Part shown: positions 21,046 to 34,488 of the stretch, in pieces
How positions within the stretch are numbered: position 1 is the stretch's first letter
Layout: each line of letters begins with the position of its first letter
Origin: Ixodes scapularis
Lineage: Eukaryota > Arthropoda > Arachnida > Ixodida > Ixodidae
Length of the DNA stretch: 64,000 bases
Assembly (NCBI RefSeq): GCF_016920785.2
Contig: NW_024609846.1
Coordinates: 122,291,473-122,355,472, forward strand
Reading direction: 5' to 3'
Notes under the pieces: model-generated
The model's input: the letters and a program-made list of their open reading frames with translations, nothing else
What the model was told of the DNA's origin: nothing
Databases searched by the model: none
Translations under genes and position numbers: made by a program

Positions 21046-22519
21046 CCCGGAGTCCCTGGGATACAGGCTCTGTCGTCGGGGTCGTGGCACTGGACACGCT
21101 GAACGTCTTGGTGATGGTGAGCGGGATTCACAACAGAGAGGCGGTGGATTCACAACAGAGAGAGGTGAGGATGGCTAACATCGGAGGTACTCTTCGATGT
21201 TGTGAGGGTGTTCGCCGTACCTCGGGCGTGGTCGTCCAGGTCGAACCCACGCAGCCCAAGTCGGCAGTAGGAGCATCCACGATAGATGTGGTTGGCTTCC
21301 TTGCAGATGTAGCAGAGCGGGCGTCGGTCGGCTGTTCGCCAAAGGTCAGTCTTTCTTGACAAAGCTTGTTCTCGGCGGACGTGCGCCCAATCTTCCTGGT
21401 GTCGGGGATACTGCGTGGCGAGGGAGCTTCATGTCGGGGGGCTGCCTTGTACGGACGCGGAGGTGGTGGTGTTCGGCGGACCACTGCGGCGTAACTAATT
21501 GATCAGTGATCTCCTCCGGTGCTGATACGGTGACAGGAGCCTAAGGCTGGAAGGCTTGGTGAACCTCCTTTCGCACGACTTCGGTGAGTGAGAGAGAGGA
21601 CGGGCGATCAGCAGCGGTCTTCCCGGACGATGTCGCAGACAATTTCCCGAAGTCTGTCGGCACCGGCACTGGTTAGGTCCAGTCGGAAAGATGTTACGAT
21701 TGGAGGAGCAGTCACGCCAGCAAGTCGATGGTAATGGCTCGCACAAGACGACAGCGCGCGCTCGATGTTGCTGGCTGCAGTCACAAGACCGTCGACGGCT
21801 GTCGGGATTGCGAACGAGGACTTTGAAAATTTCACCCTTCACGCCATCCTTAAGGACGCAAAGTTTCTTTCCCCTCAGCTGCCTCTGGATCGGCTCGGGT
21901 ACTGAGGCCCATGACATCTTCAAGAAAGCTGGTCATGGTATCGTTGAGGCCCTGCACCCTTCTATTTGGAGAAAGTCCTCCGTTCACTGTCGATGGTGGT
22001 GGTTGATGAACGTTTGCTTCAATTCGGTGGGCAAGACTTCCATGTAGTGAAAGAGGCTTCGTGGTTATCAAACCAGTGCCTCGCAGTGCCTTCAAGCGAG
22101 AGGTAGAGGTTGTGGAGGCACTGCTCAGTCGTCCATTCGTTGTGGCGGGCTACGCTTTCATAGTGTTGCAGCCAATCCTTGATGTCCTCTTGGACCTCAC
22201 CGAAGAAAGGCGTTGGAGTCCGGGGTGCGATAGGCACGTATACGACGGCGGGGCAACCGGGGTCTGCAACAACTGGTTGTCCATCGTCGGCCTCGTTGGT
22301 TGCGTGTTCTTGAGTGGCAAAAGTCAGAATTCCGGGGTTAGGCCTTGGGTGCAGCGGCTTCCTTGGGTCTTGGTAGTTTGTGCGGATGGTACTCTTGAGT
22401 GGGGGACTGGGCTTTGGCTGTGAAGCCTCGGAGGGGGTACGCTTCATGGTCTGCGTTAGCCCGCACCTCCACCAGAATTTCACGAATGACGATTGATGAG
22501 GCGATGAAAATAGAAGCAA
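21046..22519 (-). pseudogene. Ty3/Gypsy gag remnant
   Basis: The ORF at 22519-22019 includes PFFGEVQEDIKDWLQHYE and LSLEGTARHWFDNHE, the retrotransposon Gag core pattern (F-G-D-W-L-F, then L-G-A-W). Further pieces follow in other frames, ending with a CCHC-type knuckle CYICKEANHIYRGC near 21300. Frameshifts and stops break the frame repeatedly. Confidence 0.82.
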
Positions 22520-22529
22520 ACTAAACGAT

Positions 22530-23288
22530 TAATGGGGCAAACTTGTGCCCAAAACAAAATAGAAAAAGACTAGCGTCGCAGGCGGCGATGACGGAAGAAC
22601 CGCAGGATGAAACGCGGGTGGGGGCTATTTTGCGGCAGCTGGCACAACAGCCCGTGGAAAAATTGCCAGCAATTTCGGACGGCGCGTGTATCACTGGAGA
22701 TCGTGTTAACCCCCCCGCCTGCGTTCGCGCCGCTTCGCAGCGACAGTCTGCGGCTGCTCATTAGTGGGCGTTCGCTAAAACGTCATTCGATCAAGTGAGT
22801 GCCTCCCGTCCTCCACTTACCCCACTGTCCTCCACTTGCCGTTTAGTTCAGCAAAGTTTCGTAGACAATATTCGTTTTTTTTTTTTCTTTGTTAATTGTA
22901 GAAAACAAATGTTGTAAATATCGCCAAATGCCTCAGCAAAAAAGAAAGAAAGAAAAAAAGAAAATTAAGCGTTGCAGGGGACTCCAAACCCAGGCCCGCT
23001 GGCCAAATCCAGCCCGCGGAGGCTTTCTGACCGGCCCGCGGCTGGCCATGGTGCTTATATTGAGCTCCGGCCCACGGCCCGCTACCAGTATAGGCCCGCT
23101 GCTACCAGTGCGGGCAGAAGTGCGCGTAAAGACGCGACGGCGCGACGAGCACCGAACATACCGGAAAGAGAGAACACCTCATCGTATTTCTCGCTCGACG
23201 CCGAAAAGCGAAAAAGGCATTTTGAATGCTCGGTTCACACGAAAACTGACAGTGCGATGGAAGCTGCGTGTTCGCCGGACCAATCAAC
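22530..23288. other. Unassigned sequence before the gap
   Basis: Repeated GGCCCGC words at 22990-23105 and an A/G-rich AAAGAAAGAAAGAAAAAAAG tract at 22940-22962. No gene supported. Confidence 0.4.
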
Positions 23289-23388
23289 NNNNNNNNNNNN
23301 NNNNNNNNNNNNNNNNNNNNNNNNNNNNNNNNNNNNNNNNNNNNNNNNNNNNNNNNNNNNNNNNNNNNNNNNNNNNNNNNNNNNNNNN
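23289..23388. other. Assembly gap of 100 N
   Basis: One hundred consecutive N, a standard placeholder for a gap of unknown size. ORFs crossing it are artefacts. Confidence 0.98.
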
Positions 23389-24962
23389 AGAGCTCGAAGT
23401 TCTGACGTCAGGGCAACCCCTGCGCAAAAAGCAGACGAACTTGCGCTCCGCATGTCACCTAGAATACAAAACCGGTGCATCCCCCCCAAACGTCATCACT
23501 AGTTGGCGGTGCCGCCAACGCGTCGTACAGTGTCTCACAACGCGCGTGACGATGGCACGCGGCGACGCCAAGACGGACGCGCGTCTGCAGTTTTGTGGTG
23601 ACGCTCGTCGAGCTTCGCGTGTTTGCCGCTTAGGGCGGGTCGGGTAAATCCAGCAATGATGACGTCATGCGCAGGCGTCGTATTCTTAGATGGTATTGTC
23701 TTGATCCGCCATTTTGATAATTATTCCATTCAAGTCACGTGATGTGTGTTTGCTTGCCAACAGCTCGCGGGAGTTGCCGTTTTGTTAGACATTGCTTCGT
23801 GGAGCCTTTGGAAGAGTAGCGTGTCTCATAAACCTAATTATTTGATTGTTATGATAGGCGTTGGGAAACTGTACACTCCGTTCAGCCCTAAGCTGACAGT
23901 GCTCGAAGCCACGTGCTCGTTGGGCCAGTCATGCACCTATTTTCGGCCACGTAACCACACTCTCGTCCATGTCCACGCGGAGAGAGCGATGTCCGGGGAT
24001 GAAAGGGAGACGGCTGCGTAGCTCCCACCGCCCTGTCAGCTTAGGAGTGAACGGAGTACAGTGATGATGTCGTACGTATTCTGTCGTGCTCTGTTCCGCC
24101 AGGCTGGGGGACAGAAAACGCGCCCCGCGTTTTCAGTTAGTAAGGTCGGCGTCGTAGCCGGTGACATCTGACAACCATGCATGGTCCAACAAACGGAACT
24201 TTTTGACGTAAAGCCCTTCTTTTCGAGAAGTCTGCGCAGCGCGAAGCGGCGTTACAGCCTTGCCTAGTGGCGCTTATTTTGAACAGTTTGAAGAGGTGAG
24301 TCGCGGACGGGCAGGAGAGGTATCGCAACGCCGGAAGCAGTTCGAGTTTTCACCGCTGCGTGAGGTCGGCTTGAACGTTCGCAGAACTTTTTTCGCAAAA
24401 GATTAACAGCATTGTAGGCCATAGTGCACAACAATGAAATGGGCGCAATGAGCCGAAGTGTGCAATCCTGCGCAGCCAAAGCAGGACAGGAGCCACAGTA
24501 TCCAGATGGAACACAACGCCAGGGAGAGTGACATCGTGAGGGTACGGTGGTATGACAAAAAAGAAACTTCTAGCTTGCAGATACGAAATTCTTTTCTCTC
24601 GTTATGAAAAGGCGGCCTCTCAGAAACTAATACCACCACACCACAATAACGTGGCTAGCTAATGTGTACTCGAAGGGAGGGAGGGGGGGGGGGGAGTGGG
24701 GGGAGGGGAGGAGTTGTAACGGCTTCTACTGAGACGAGATTTCTGCAGGGTTGCTTTACAAACCACCATTTCACTTCCGCAAAGCGGTCTGTGGGAGTGG
24801 TGGTGAAGCTTTTTCTAATCTTTAACGCGTAATGAGTGTACGGACTGGGATTCTTGAGGGAAATGTGTCGGAATGGCACGGAAATCGTTACGAAATGTGC
24901 GACACGCACTTCATATAACTATCTGTGCAAAAGAGGCGTAAGTTGAGAACAAAATTCTGAAC
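23389..24962. other. No gene recognised
   Basis: A phrase AAAAAGCAGACGAACTTGCG at about 23425 recurs near 58357, so part is a dispersed repeat. A G/A tract GGGAGGGAGGGGGGGG lies at 24675-24705. Confidence 0.4.
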
Positions 24963-25037
24963 GCTACCCAACGGGAATCGAACCAAGGGCAAATGTCTGT
25001 TAACTTGTCGCTCTACCACTGCGTCATTCAGGGGTAG
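24963..25037 (-). tRNA. tRNA-like sequence (pseudogene or SINE head)
   Basis: On the minus strand TGACGCAGTGGTAGAGCG resembles a pol III A box and GGTTCGATTCCC is a perfect B box, about 30 bases apart. A 5-bp anticodon-type stem (CAAGT/ATTTG) is present, but its loop is eight bases and the acceptor stem does not pair cleanly. It is therefore more likely a tRNA pseudogene or SINE head than a working tRNA. Confidence 0.5.
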
Positions 25038-25748
25038 ACACGAAGCTAGCTGACCGTCTCTACCACGGTGGTCTCTACGAACAGTTCGATCGCGAACACC
25101 TTTTGACGGACGCCGGCGTTTGGTGTTACGGCGTTCGGCACTTGGCGCGTTCGCGTTCTAAGAGTTTATGGGAGGAAATAAGAAACCCAAGACGTGCCAA
25201 CCATCACACGAGAAAGAGCAAAATGAAATAGCGTGCTATTAAAAATACAAAAAATAGGAAAAAACTGCAATGTTCACTGCATGCCGTAAAGAATGCCGTG
25301 GAACACATTCTCTGTTTACGGCTTTATCCGTAGGATCAAAATAAATGAAGCACGTTTTTTTATTAAGTTCTTTCATCCTAAGGATTAATTCTTACTCGTT
25401 TTGAGATGCTTTATTAGTGTTGGTTTCGATATTGGTAAGGCTCAAAAGATTAGCGTGCCGCTCCGCCGACGACTGTTATGAAGCACAATACATGAGGCAC
25501 TTGCGTGGTAAAGACATTTGCATACTTTTTTTTATCCTAAAGAAGTCGTAGCAGAATATCCGCAGTTGGTCCTTTTGGCTACTGATAAGTAGGCTGCTCG
25601 AGCGACGTCTTGTTTTAACTCAGAATAACCAAACAACATTATAAGAGCGAAAGCCTTATATGTCTCATCGTTCTATCGACCTTCGAAGCACTTGAGCGAA
25701 AACACGTCGGCGACACGAAAAGTATCAAAACGAAAGGTACCAATGAAA
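25038..25748. other. No gene recognised
   Basis: AT-rich. Nothing beyond short T-runs was identified. Confidence 0.4.
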
Positions 25749-26060
25749 CACTCTAAAAAAAGCCCCTGTGTCTACTTTCCCGCACAACACTCGAAGAGAC
25801 AATCACCGCAACTTACTGAGGCAGCTCAGCGAATGACGATGCCGAGACATATGTTTAGTCCAAAAAACGCACTCTGAATTGTGACATTAAGCAATACAAA
25901 ACGTCACGCTTACATTGCTTAATATCACAACTCCGAGTGCGTTTTTTGGTCTAAGCATATGCTTCGGCATCCTCATTCGCTGAACTGCCTCTGTTGGTTA
26001 CGGTGATTGGCTCTCCGAGTGTTGTGCGGGAAAGGAGACGCACGGGCTCTATTTAGAGTG
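25749..26060. mobile_element. Long hairpin (fold-back) insertion
   Basis: Two arms of about 140 bp run as inverted copies around 25905: the left contains CCAAAAAACGCACTC and the right GAGTGCGTTTTTTGG. The tips are CACTCTAA and TTAGAGTG. The flanks CAATGAAA and AACGGC join to match CAATGAAACGGC at 26153-26164, an apparent empty copy. There is no ORF of note. Confidence 0.85.
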
Positions 26061-26216
26061 AACGGCGTCAAAAGTGCGTTGTCAGAGAGCGCGCTGTTTT
26101 CGGCAGTTTTATATCACCAGGACAACAGCCGACGCCACGATCCGAGTGAGCCAATGAAACGGCACAAAAAGTGCATCGTCAGAGAGCGCGCTGTCTTCGG
26201 AGGTTCGCTATCACGT
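26061..26216. repeat. Tandem duplication of about 105 bp
   Basis: GTCAGAGAGCGCGCTGTTTTC at about 26080 recurs as GTCAGAGAGCGCGCTGTCTTC at about 26180, with matching flanks. The hairpin element interrupts the upstream side of the first unit. Confidence 0.7.
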
Positions 26217-27968
26217 TTACATCTGCGCTTGGGCTTTCACATTCAAGCCGTCTTAAGCATAACATAAGAGACCCTGTGAATTTCAAAGAAATTAGGTACT
26301 GTGGTTTGTTTTACTTTATATGCGGGCGAAGCCAACGGCTTACGAGTTGCAAAACACTGCCTGTGCGCTCAATAAAACATAACGCGGTTTAAAGGAATTC
26401 CCGTAAGAATTCGATCTGGCCACGCGCGCGTCTCGTGAGACCGCCCCAGGCTATTAACCTGTGCACGTGGAAAAAAAAAAAAGCGGCCGTATCGCTGTCA
26501 TCGATACGTACAGGAAGCGGTCGTATAAAAACGAGCACATTCGGCACACCTCGCAAAATTCGAATTCCAAACGGACATAGCCTAGGATGGCAAGTTGGTA
26601 TCTTAAAGTGTAGGCAGCTTCATTTATTGCTACGGGTTAGCCTCATGCACTTTAGGACACATTCGTAAATACGGATTGACTAGTAAAGAAAAAAAAAAGT
26701 GCCATGAGCGAATCGCACTTCCTAAACCGCTTCGAATCATGTTAAATACTCCGTCGAAGATTAGGATTTCTTGTTAACACAATTTATATAAATATGATAT
26801 TGGCAAACCACAGTCCTGGAAATATTTCCAGCTCGGCTTAAAGTGGCACTAAAGCAAATTATGAGATCGTCTTTCTATGGCGCAAACTCAATTTACGCAG
26901 CCAAAGTTTTCTGTAAAAAACAACAACAAATGTAACCATGCGTGAAACTTTTGATTATAACACAACCAGACATCGTGCCACGACTTCTTTTAATACACCC
27001 CAGAAAATTGGCATATTTTTATGTTTGGTCAAGATGTATAAATAAAAAAGGCCCCGCATGAAGGTTATTTCGGGCTTTCTAGTCTGCCTTGTGAGCTTAA
27101 ATTACGCTTGCGCCATAAGAATGCTATCAAAACACAATTTTGTGTTAAGGAAACAAAAACAAAACTAGGCATGCTCTTTATAGCTGTGTGGCCCTATAGC
27201 AAGTATCTAAAAAAGCAAAAAAAAAAACATTTGTTTATCCGTAGAGTGACAAATGTTGACTTCCTAAAACAAAATCCGGAGTATAGTATGCTTATAAAAA
27301 AAGAGTTCAAAAAGCAAACAAGCTGTACGGATGGGCTCGCGCTGGCAGCGAGTTTTCGCGAATTTCTCACCATCACATTTTTTATTGGACGTATTACTTT
27401 TTCTGCGAACTTGCGCAGCGCTACAGTTTGACCATCGTAGCCTGTGCACCATTAAACCTGTGAGCAACAACAACCTTACGAGCAGCTGCTGCTAATCACC
27501 AGGCGTGAATACCCCTGTAGCTTAGCGTGATAAAACTAATGGCTTGCTCTGGAAGTGTCGGTTCTCGTTCCAGGCGGCTGTCTGGAACGAGAAGTTGCAG
27601 GAGGATAGCACAGCAGAGGTTGGTTGCACTATTTCTCCACGGGGTGCGCTGCTGTCGGTGCCGAGAAGCGCTCCGATTGCGAACCGAAACTTAAAATCCC
27701 GTCAAAGTTCTGCGGTTTTTGAGAAAGTCGTAAAATGCTGCGCGTGTCTTCTATCGTTCTGTAATGTGCTGATTTAGTGTTATTCGACGATGCTCAGCAA
27801 GATTCTAATTGAAACCATGTCCTCGAACTCAATATTAAAAAAGTTAATTACGCAAAAATAATTTTCCTAAATGGGCCTCTGGCCCAGGACCAAAACGGCA
27901 GTAGCCTTTTTTTGCTGCGAAGCGCAATTTTTGGAATATCGAATTTGTCCACTTTTCGTGAAGCACCC
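26217..27968. other. No gene recognised
   Basis: AT-rich. TTAAAGTGGCACTAAAG at 26837 looks like one end of a TTAA MITE, but no matching opposite end was found. Short ORFs have no family signature. Confidence 0.4.
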
Positions 27969-29159
<1,191 letters not shown>

Positions 29160-29335
29160 TGTTTATCCTCCACTTCACTAGCTAATTCTTTTTTTTTTTC
29201 AAGTTTTAATATCTGCGTTAACGTTTTCATAAACAGTATGCATACTTCTTTTTATGCCTTGTGTTATTGCTGCCTTGTAACTGTTATTGATTTTGACCCG
29301 ATCCCGGGTCAACAGTATTCATAAATAAATAAATA
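29160..29335 (+). mobile_element. Probable LINE 3' end with AAAT tail
   Basis: The palindromic GACCCGATCCCGGGTC precedes AACAGTATTCATAAATAAATAAATAG, a tail style common for arthropod non-LTR elements. No coding part remains. Confidence 0.4.
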
Positions 29336-29470
29336 GGTACAGCCGCGTACAAATTTGTAACGATAATAATGATGAAATACATAACAATTTGAAAAGGAAT
29401 CAATGCTTGTGCAGTGTGATTGAAGGCATAGGTGCGCCACCTTAGCTCTTTGATGTGCTTTGTTTGCCCA

Positions 29471-29629
29471 GGGGCTCTAAACTCGTCAAACACAAAGTTG
29501 GGGCCAAATTCACGGAGCGCACCGATTGGACTATTACAATTATGACTTCGCGCTTTTGTCGCCGGCGTCCAATAGGCGCGCTCAGCGAACTTTTGGCTCC
29601 AACTTTGTATTTGACGAGTTAATGACCCC
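29471..29629. mobile_element. 159-bp fold-back MITE
   Basis: GGGGCTCTAAACTCGTCAAA on the left pairs with TTTGACGAGTTAATGACCCC on the right, with further pairing inward (CAAAGTTGG and CCAACTTTG). No coding capacity. Confidence 0.82.
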
Positions 29630-30132
29630 AGAATTCGTGCCAGCAATGTGGATTTGAAAACCGATCGTTCGCGCCGGTTCCTTTTGCCCTGCGACGAACA
29701 GAACTCACAACTATGGAGTTAGGGGAACACTTTGACCTTCCTATCGGCACAGGAAGCAATTGTTTATCCTCCCTTAAAGCGGCTACTTTTGCATCGAAAG
29801 TTTAGATGGTTACGAAAAAACAGTTTCTATTTGCTTGAGTGTTATACATCTGAATGAGCAGCATTGCCGTTTTAAGCGTACATTGTTTTCAGCTCCAAGC
29901 TCTAGGAAAATATTTAAACCCCGACTGCAATGACGTTTTTATCCAGTAGCTCACCAATTAGCAAACATAGGTCAACGCGCTTTGGGCCAACTCTTTTGTT
30001 CATGTTTTTTCTTCTGATATCTTGCAATATATTAAACATAATTTAAAAAAACCCCGAGACTGGGGAAAGAGGAAGGACAGCACAACACATAAAGTCTTGC
30101 AATAATAAATTAAACAAAGAATATATATATAT
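29630..30132. other. No gene recognised
   Basis: AT-rich spacer between two inverted-repeat elements. Confidence 0.4.
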
Positions 30133-30285
30133 AGTAATGAAGTCGCACTTCGAAACGTTGTTGGAGTTTTAAAGCATTGAGTGAGTCGACGTTTCGGCCT
30201 GAGACAGGCCTTCCTCAAGGCCTGTCTCAGGCCGAAACGTCGACTCACTAAATGCTTTAAAACTACAACAAGCGACTTCATTACT
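30133..30285. repeat. Near-perfect 153-bp hairpin
   Basis: AGTAATGAAGTCGC begins one arm and GCGACTTCATTACT ends the other. The inner 26 bp on each side of the loop (CGTTTCGGCCTGAGACAGGCC and its inverse) are identical around an 8-base loop TTCCTCAA. A small bulge occurs near 30147-30158. No target duplication was identified. Confidence 0.9.
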
Positions 30286-32805
30286 TTATAGTCTTCGGCA
30301 TCCTTCGCTATATTTTAATTACCTATCTATATAAATATATATATATATTTGGTAGCCTAAAACAAGGCACAAAAAAACCCACATTTATACAGAATCCGTC
30401 AGTGCATGGGAGGATATAAAAAGGAGGGGGGGGGGGGAATTTCCCTTTCCCCGTTTTTTAAAGTGCGGGCTTGTTGCTTCAATATTCTCGAAAATCGAGA
30501 TTTTTTTCTATTTGATGCGCAGAAACATGTCTTTCATTTACGAGTGTTTGATTTTGTAAGTTTCGGAACTGTCTGGAGTTTTACAATGAATTAGCTGTAA
30601 TATTCGACATGTTTCATCGCTCAGTCATAAAATACCTATATTTTATTTTTAAAAAAGTATAAGAAATTATTTCTTGATATTTGAAGTTTTATCCAACTTT
30701 CCGGAATCGAACACATTTTTTATATTATTCAGAAAACTACCTTTAATTTAAAATATCTCAGATATTGGATTGCAGAAATATAGGTATCGCAATATTTCTT
30801 TTTTAACATTTTAAAATAAGAGATTTGATTGTGTTAAAAGAGGAAAATATTAATTCAACAACGTGTTAGAAATTAAAAATATTGTAATATATTTTATTTT
30901 TACTTTTGCTGAGGGCTAAGATTAATATATAGAAAGAAGAAACTCAACAGCTGTCTTTGAGGGGCGGATCTTACGTTCAGAGTCTTGTCTCGGTATCCGA
31001 TGCAATTTCTTAAATCTTAAACACCTTTATATATATATATATATAAATGTAGTCGTAATATTCGGTGTGTTTTGTTTAAAGCTCAGTCTAAAATAAACAC
31101 AAAAAAGCAAAAAAAACCAAAGCAAAACAAAACAAACAAAAAAAAAACACGAGAAGTTGGCATAGTAATAAAGCCTCCTTCTATACTGGGTGCCTCTGCA
31201 AACACTTAAAAAACTTTCTAAAGCTAGGGTGGTTGATAAAACAAAAATGAAGCCTTTTCGGAACAAACTGTCGGCCATGCCGGACGTCAGAGATCGCAAA
31301 AAAAAACACACTAGCTTGCAAAATCGTTACCTATAACTTACTAATGATATTTTTAATTTGCGAAAATAAGTATATGGTTTTGATTAAAAACTTGCTGAGC
31401 GGCATCGAAAACCCCTAGATCAGTCAATTTTAGGACGACATGAAGCACATGGGAAACTTGGTGGTATGCTAAAGTTACCACTCGTGCTGCAGGCGCAAGG
31501 CCAGAGAGGCGAAAACGCGAATGATATTCTTGTCATTCGCGTTCAGTAAGCAAATGGTATACTACACATATTTATAATACGTCGTGCGTAACATGTGCTG
31601 TCAAAGCTTCTTGCTGGTCATTCTGTAAATGATGATAGCAACAATGTTTATTTAGATATATCTGCTAGGACAAAGTCAGGACGAGCGGGTTGGTTATGGT
31701 TAGGTTAGGTTAGGAAACTCGGTCAGTCTGTCGGTCCGTTTATGTTCTCTCCATAAAAGTACGGATCCACAAAGGCGGCTGAAAAAATGCCTTACTTTTT
31801 TTTTGTAATCATAAAATAGATCAACTACATTGCCGAACTGCAGGTTTAAAGTCTAATGTTTTTGCGTACGTCTGTGTAATTTCGCGGTCGGTGAAAAAGT
31901 AGTCCGTGAAAAGGGCGAGTCACGCGTCACGAACAACCAGCTGTAATTGAGTTCTTAGTTGCCGAGAAAGAAGCCACGAAGAACATTGGCCAACATGTGT
32001 GTGCACTGTTTGTGGAAAACGCGCAGTAGATAGGACTAATGAATGCCATGGGCTGAAAGAGTTATAAGGCGTTAAAAAAAGTGGAGAAACGGCGCTCTGC
32101 GTGATTGACCGCGGTCAGGGCGTCCATGCCACCGTCACTCTAATTACCAACAGCTTAAAAAACGTATGCCATGGCGAGTTCCTGGCATCTCGATATGGCT
32201 CTGAAACCAATGAGAGAGCGGAACCAGCCAATAAGAACACATTGAAATCCAAAGTTACGCGGAAAAGTCCCTTTTCACGGGTACAGGCGCCGTGCTCCGA
32301 CGAATACGGCGCTGGTTGTTGGCGCTTGTTCTTTCCGTTCTCATTTCGGCGACCACATTGCACTTGATTTATAAATTTCCAGGAAATATATCGTTCGAGG
32401 TATTTAGAAAAGGTGCCAGGCAACACGGCACACAAAAATACACTTTCGAGTATACTCTTGCCCCGATGAATTGCAGTTTCGTGAACAAGTGCGCACGTCC
32501 GTGCATCGTTTTGGGGTCCGCTGATGCAAATTATCACAAAGATTTTACTGCAGTACGCACACGAATTCCGCCTGCAGGCGTCACAAGTCGGGGTTATGGC
32601 ATCGAGGCCCCAGTGTCCATTGAATGCTAGCTAATTTACAGTTTAACGCTTATAACGGACTGTGAACCTGATATGTATAAGAAGGTCGTCTACTTAAAAA
32701 AAGAAAGTTAATTGCCGGAAATTTAGTACTTATAAAAGAAATACTCTGGGTGCCTAGTTTATACTTCTGAAGAATCGGCGAAATTGTGAACGCTTAGAAA
32801 CAAGC
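30286..32805. other. AT-rich intergenic sequence
   Basis: 30600-30920 is strongly AT-rich. (TA)n runs occur at 30343-30350 and 31029-31046. A dispersed repeat copy lies at 31386-31550. ORFs at 31027-31311, 32115-32537 and 32292-32630 show no recognisable domain. Confidence 0.45.
31386..31550. repeat. Dispersed repeat, copy 1
   Basis: Shares a long gapped match with 49468-49625: ACTTGCTGAG(C/T)G, CATCGAAAACC, CTAGATC, CATGGGAAAC and CTAAAGTTACCA in the same order. The family is unidentified. Confidence 0.7.
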
Positions 32806-32828
32806 CCTCCTCCCCCCCTCCCCCCCTT

Positions 32829-32848
<20 letters not shown>
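32806..32848. repeat. Poly-C tract
   Basis: C/T-rich then nearly pure C, followed by A9. Further C tracts lie at 33392-33411, 33480-33497, 35117-35139 and 36802-36825. Confidence 0.95.
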
Positions 32849-32859
<11 letters not shown>

Positions 32860-34486
32860 AAAGTAGCTGGGATACCATGGTTCTATGATCTAATGGCAAC
32901 GGAAGTGAAAACCAAACCAGTTCGTGTGAGCGGTATGAGTGCTTTTTTTCTTTATGTGGACATTGTTTTGCTCGTGTTTATGTTTGTTTGTGTTCATAAG
33001 CTAACTACATCAGGCGCTGGATTCAAAAGTGTTTTTGGGTCTTTATTGCACACATTTTGTGCATCCATGCGACGACGGACTTCAGAGAAATGGATTATAT
33101 ATGACCTAGCTCATGCAAAAGCAAAAAAACAAACAAAAAGAAAAAAAAAAAAACCAGAAAACCATGAGCACAGTTGGCTAGTGGCTGGTTAGTGCGGCTA
33201 ACAACTTTAAGCTCAAGCATGCTACAGCGCGCCTGTCACTTGATTCGTGCAGATCGGCCGGTCAGAAGTGAATAGGAATGACACAAACTATTTCGACGCG
33301 CAAATCAAAACTGTACAGAAATCAAGCAGCGTTACCGGCGTGTGCGGCCGAACAGGAATTCAGGATACATTTGGATCCAATACGAGAATGTTCGCCCCCC
33401 CCCCTCCCCCCCCACACACACACGTTTCAAAACCCATGAGACAGTTAACAAGCTTGTTCGGACGATACTCCTCCACCCCCTCCCCCCCCCCCCCCCCTCC
33501 TCTTAGTCCTGATTAGGATTTTCAGTGTTTTGTTCCGCTGAAAGACGTACTGCGTTCAACAAGGTTTCAAAAATGACGAGAAGATGCTTTGCGAAGTAAG
33601 GACATAGATACGTTAACAGGAAACGAGGCAGTAGAAAAAACGGCATTCATGCATTCGTTTCGAACTGATGTCAAATAAAAGAATAAGTAGGTGGATAAGT
33701 AATAAAAGTCAGAGGTGTATACAACAAACATACTGCACTACTCTGTGTGAACTTCGTGCATTTTAAATAAACGCAGCTTCCGAAAGAAGAAGAATGTGGG
33801 ACATCTTAGCCACGTTTATATATTAGAACTGTCGTCCGCTTATATATTCTCGGTCCGCCTCACCCGCATTCTTTGTCGGTCCTTCCGATTGTGGATCTCC
33901 TCTGTAGCTGCCCCACTAAATGAGTTTCGTCGACTTAAATCTTTCAACTAAACAAATAAAAAAGAAAGAAAAAAAAAAAAAACTCGGAGGAAAAACAAAC
34001 GCAGCTAAGCGACCGGCTTTGAATATTTTGTGAAGGTATACCGGGGCGGGACGAACGAAGAGGGAGGAAAATCCAATTATCGCGGCATGGCCGAGCGACT
34101 GAGTTGAGAGTTGGGCAAGCAGAAGAACCGGGCGATCAATGAGTTCGCTAACAAGGACAGTGCCGGGTTCAGCGCATGTCTTCGCGCGCATGCGCCGGTG
34201 GAGCGCATCTGCTGCGTGTGATCATGCTCAGAAAAAAGCCGCTTTGAGGGAGAGCGCACTATAATGAAGTCCTTCGGGTTGCTTTGGAAGCAGGCCGCCT
34301 CCCTCGTTCATTTTTTTTTCTTCTCGTAGAAGACAATGAATGTCTGGAGGGTATCTCAACGGGAGGATAGAAATCCAGACCAATAACCTATGAGAGGTTA
34401 TATACTCCGCTATGCGATGTGACAATGTACATACACGACACTTATTGCAAACCAGTTGTGACCTCGAGCGAAATTTTCGTAAATCG
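32849..34486. other. No gene recognised
   Basis: Low-complexity C and A tracts dominate. The 99-codon ORF at 32893-33192 has a hydrophobic segment but ends in a lysine run from an A-rich tract; not supported as a gene. Confidence 0.4.
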
Positions 34487-34488
34487 TA

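Larger units (their letters stand above)
17303..22525 (-). mobile_element. Degenerate Ty3/Gypsy retrotransposon with nested insertions
   Basis: On the minus strand, gag (22519 to about 21046), aspartic protease (about 18990-18690) and reverse transcriptase (about 18300-17303) appear in the order normal for this superfamily. All three are broken by frameshifts and stops. RNase H and integrase are absent. A hAT transposon (19140-21044) separates gag from protease. LTRs were not located. Confidence 0.85.

Noticed and set aside
22889..23647. ORFs of 176-252 codons around 23.3 kb
   Set aside because: They cross the 100-N gap, so their continuity is artificial.
24963..25037. Functional tRNA gene
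   Set aside because: The acceptor stem does not pair and the anticodon loop has eight bases, so only a tRNA-like pseudogene or SINE head is supported.
32893..33192. 99-codon ORF with a hydrophobic segment
   Set aside because: Its C-terminus comes from an A-rich tract and no family, splice sites or conservation support it.
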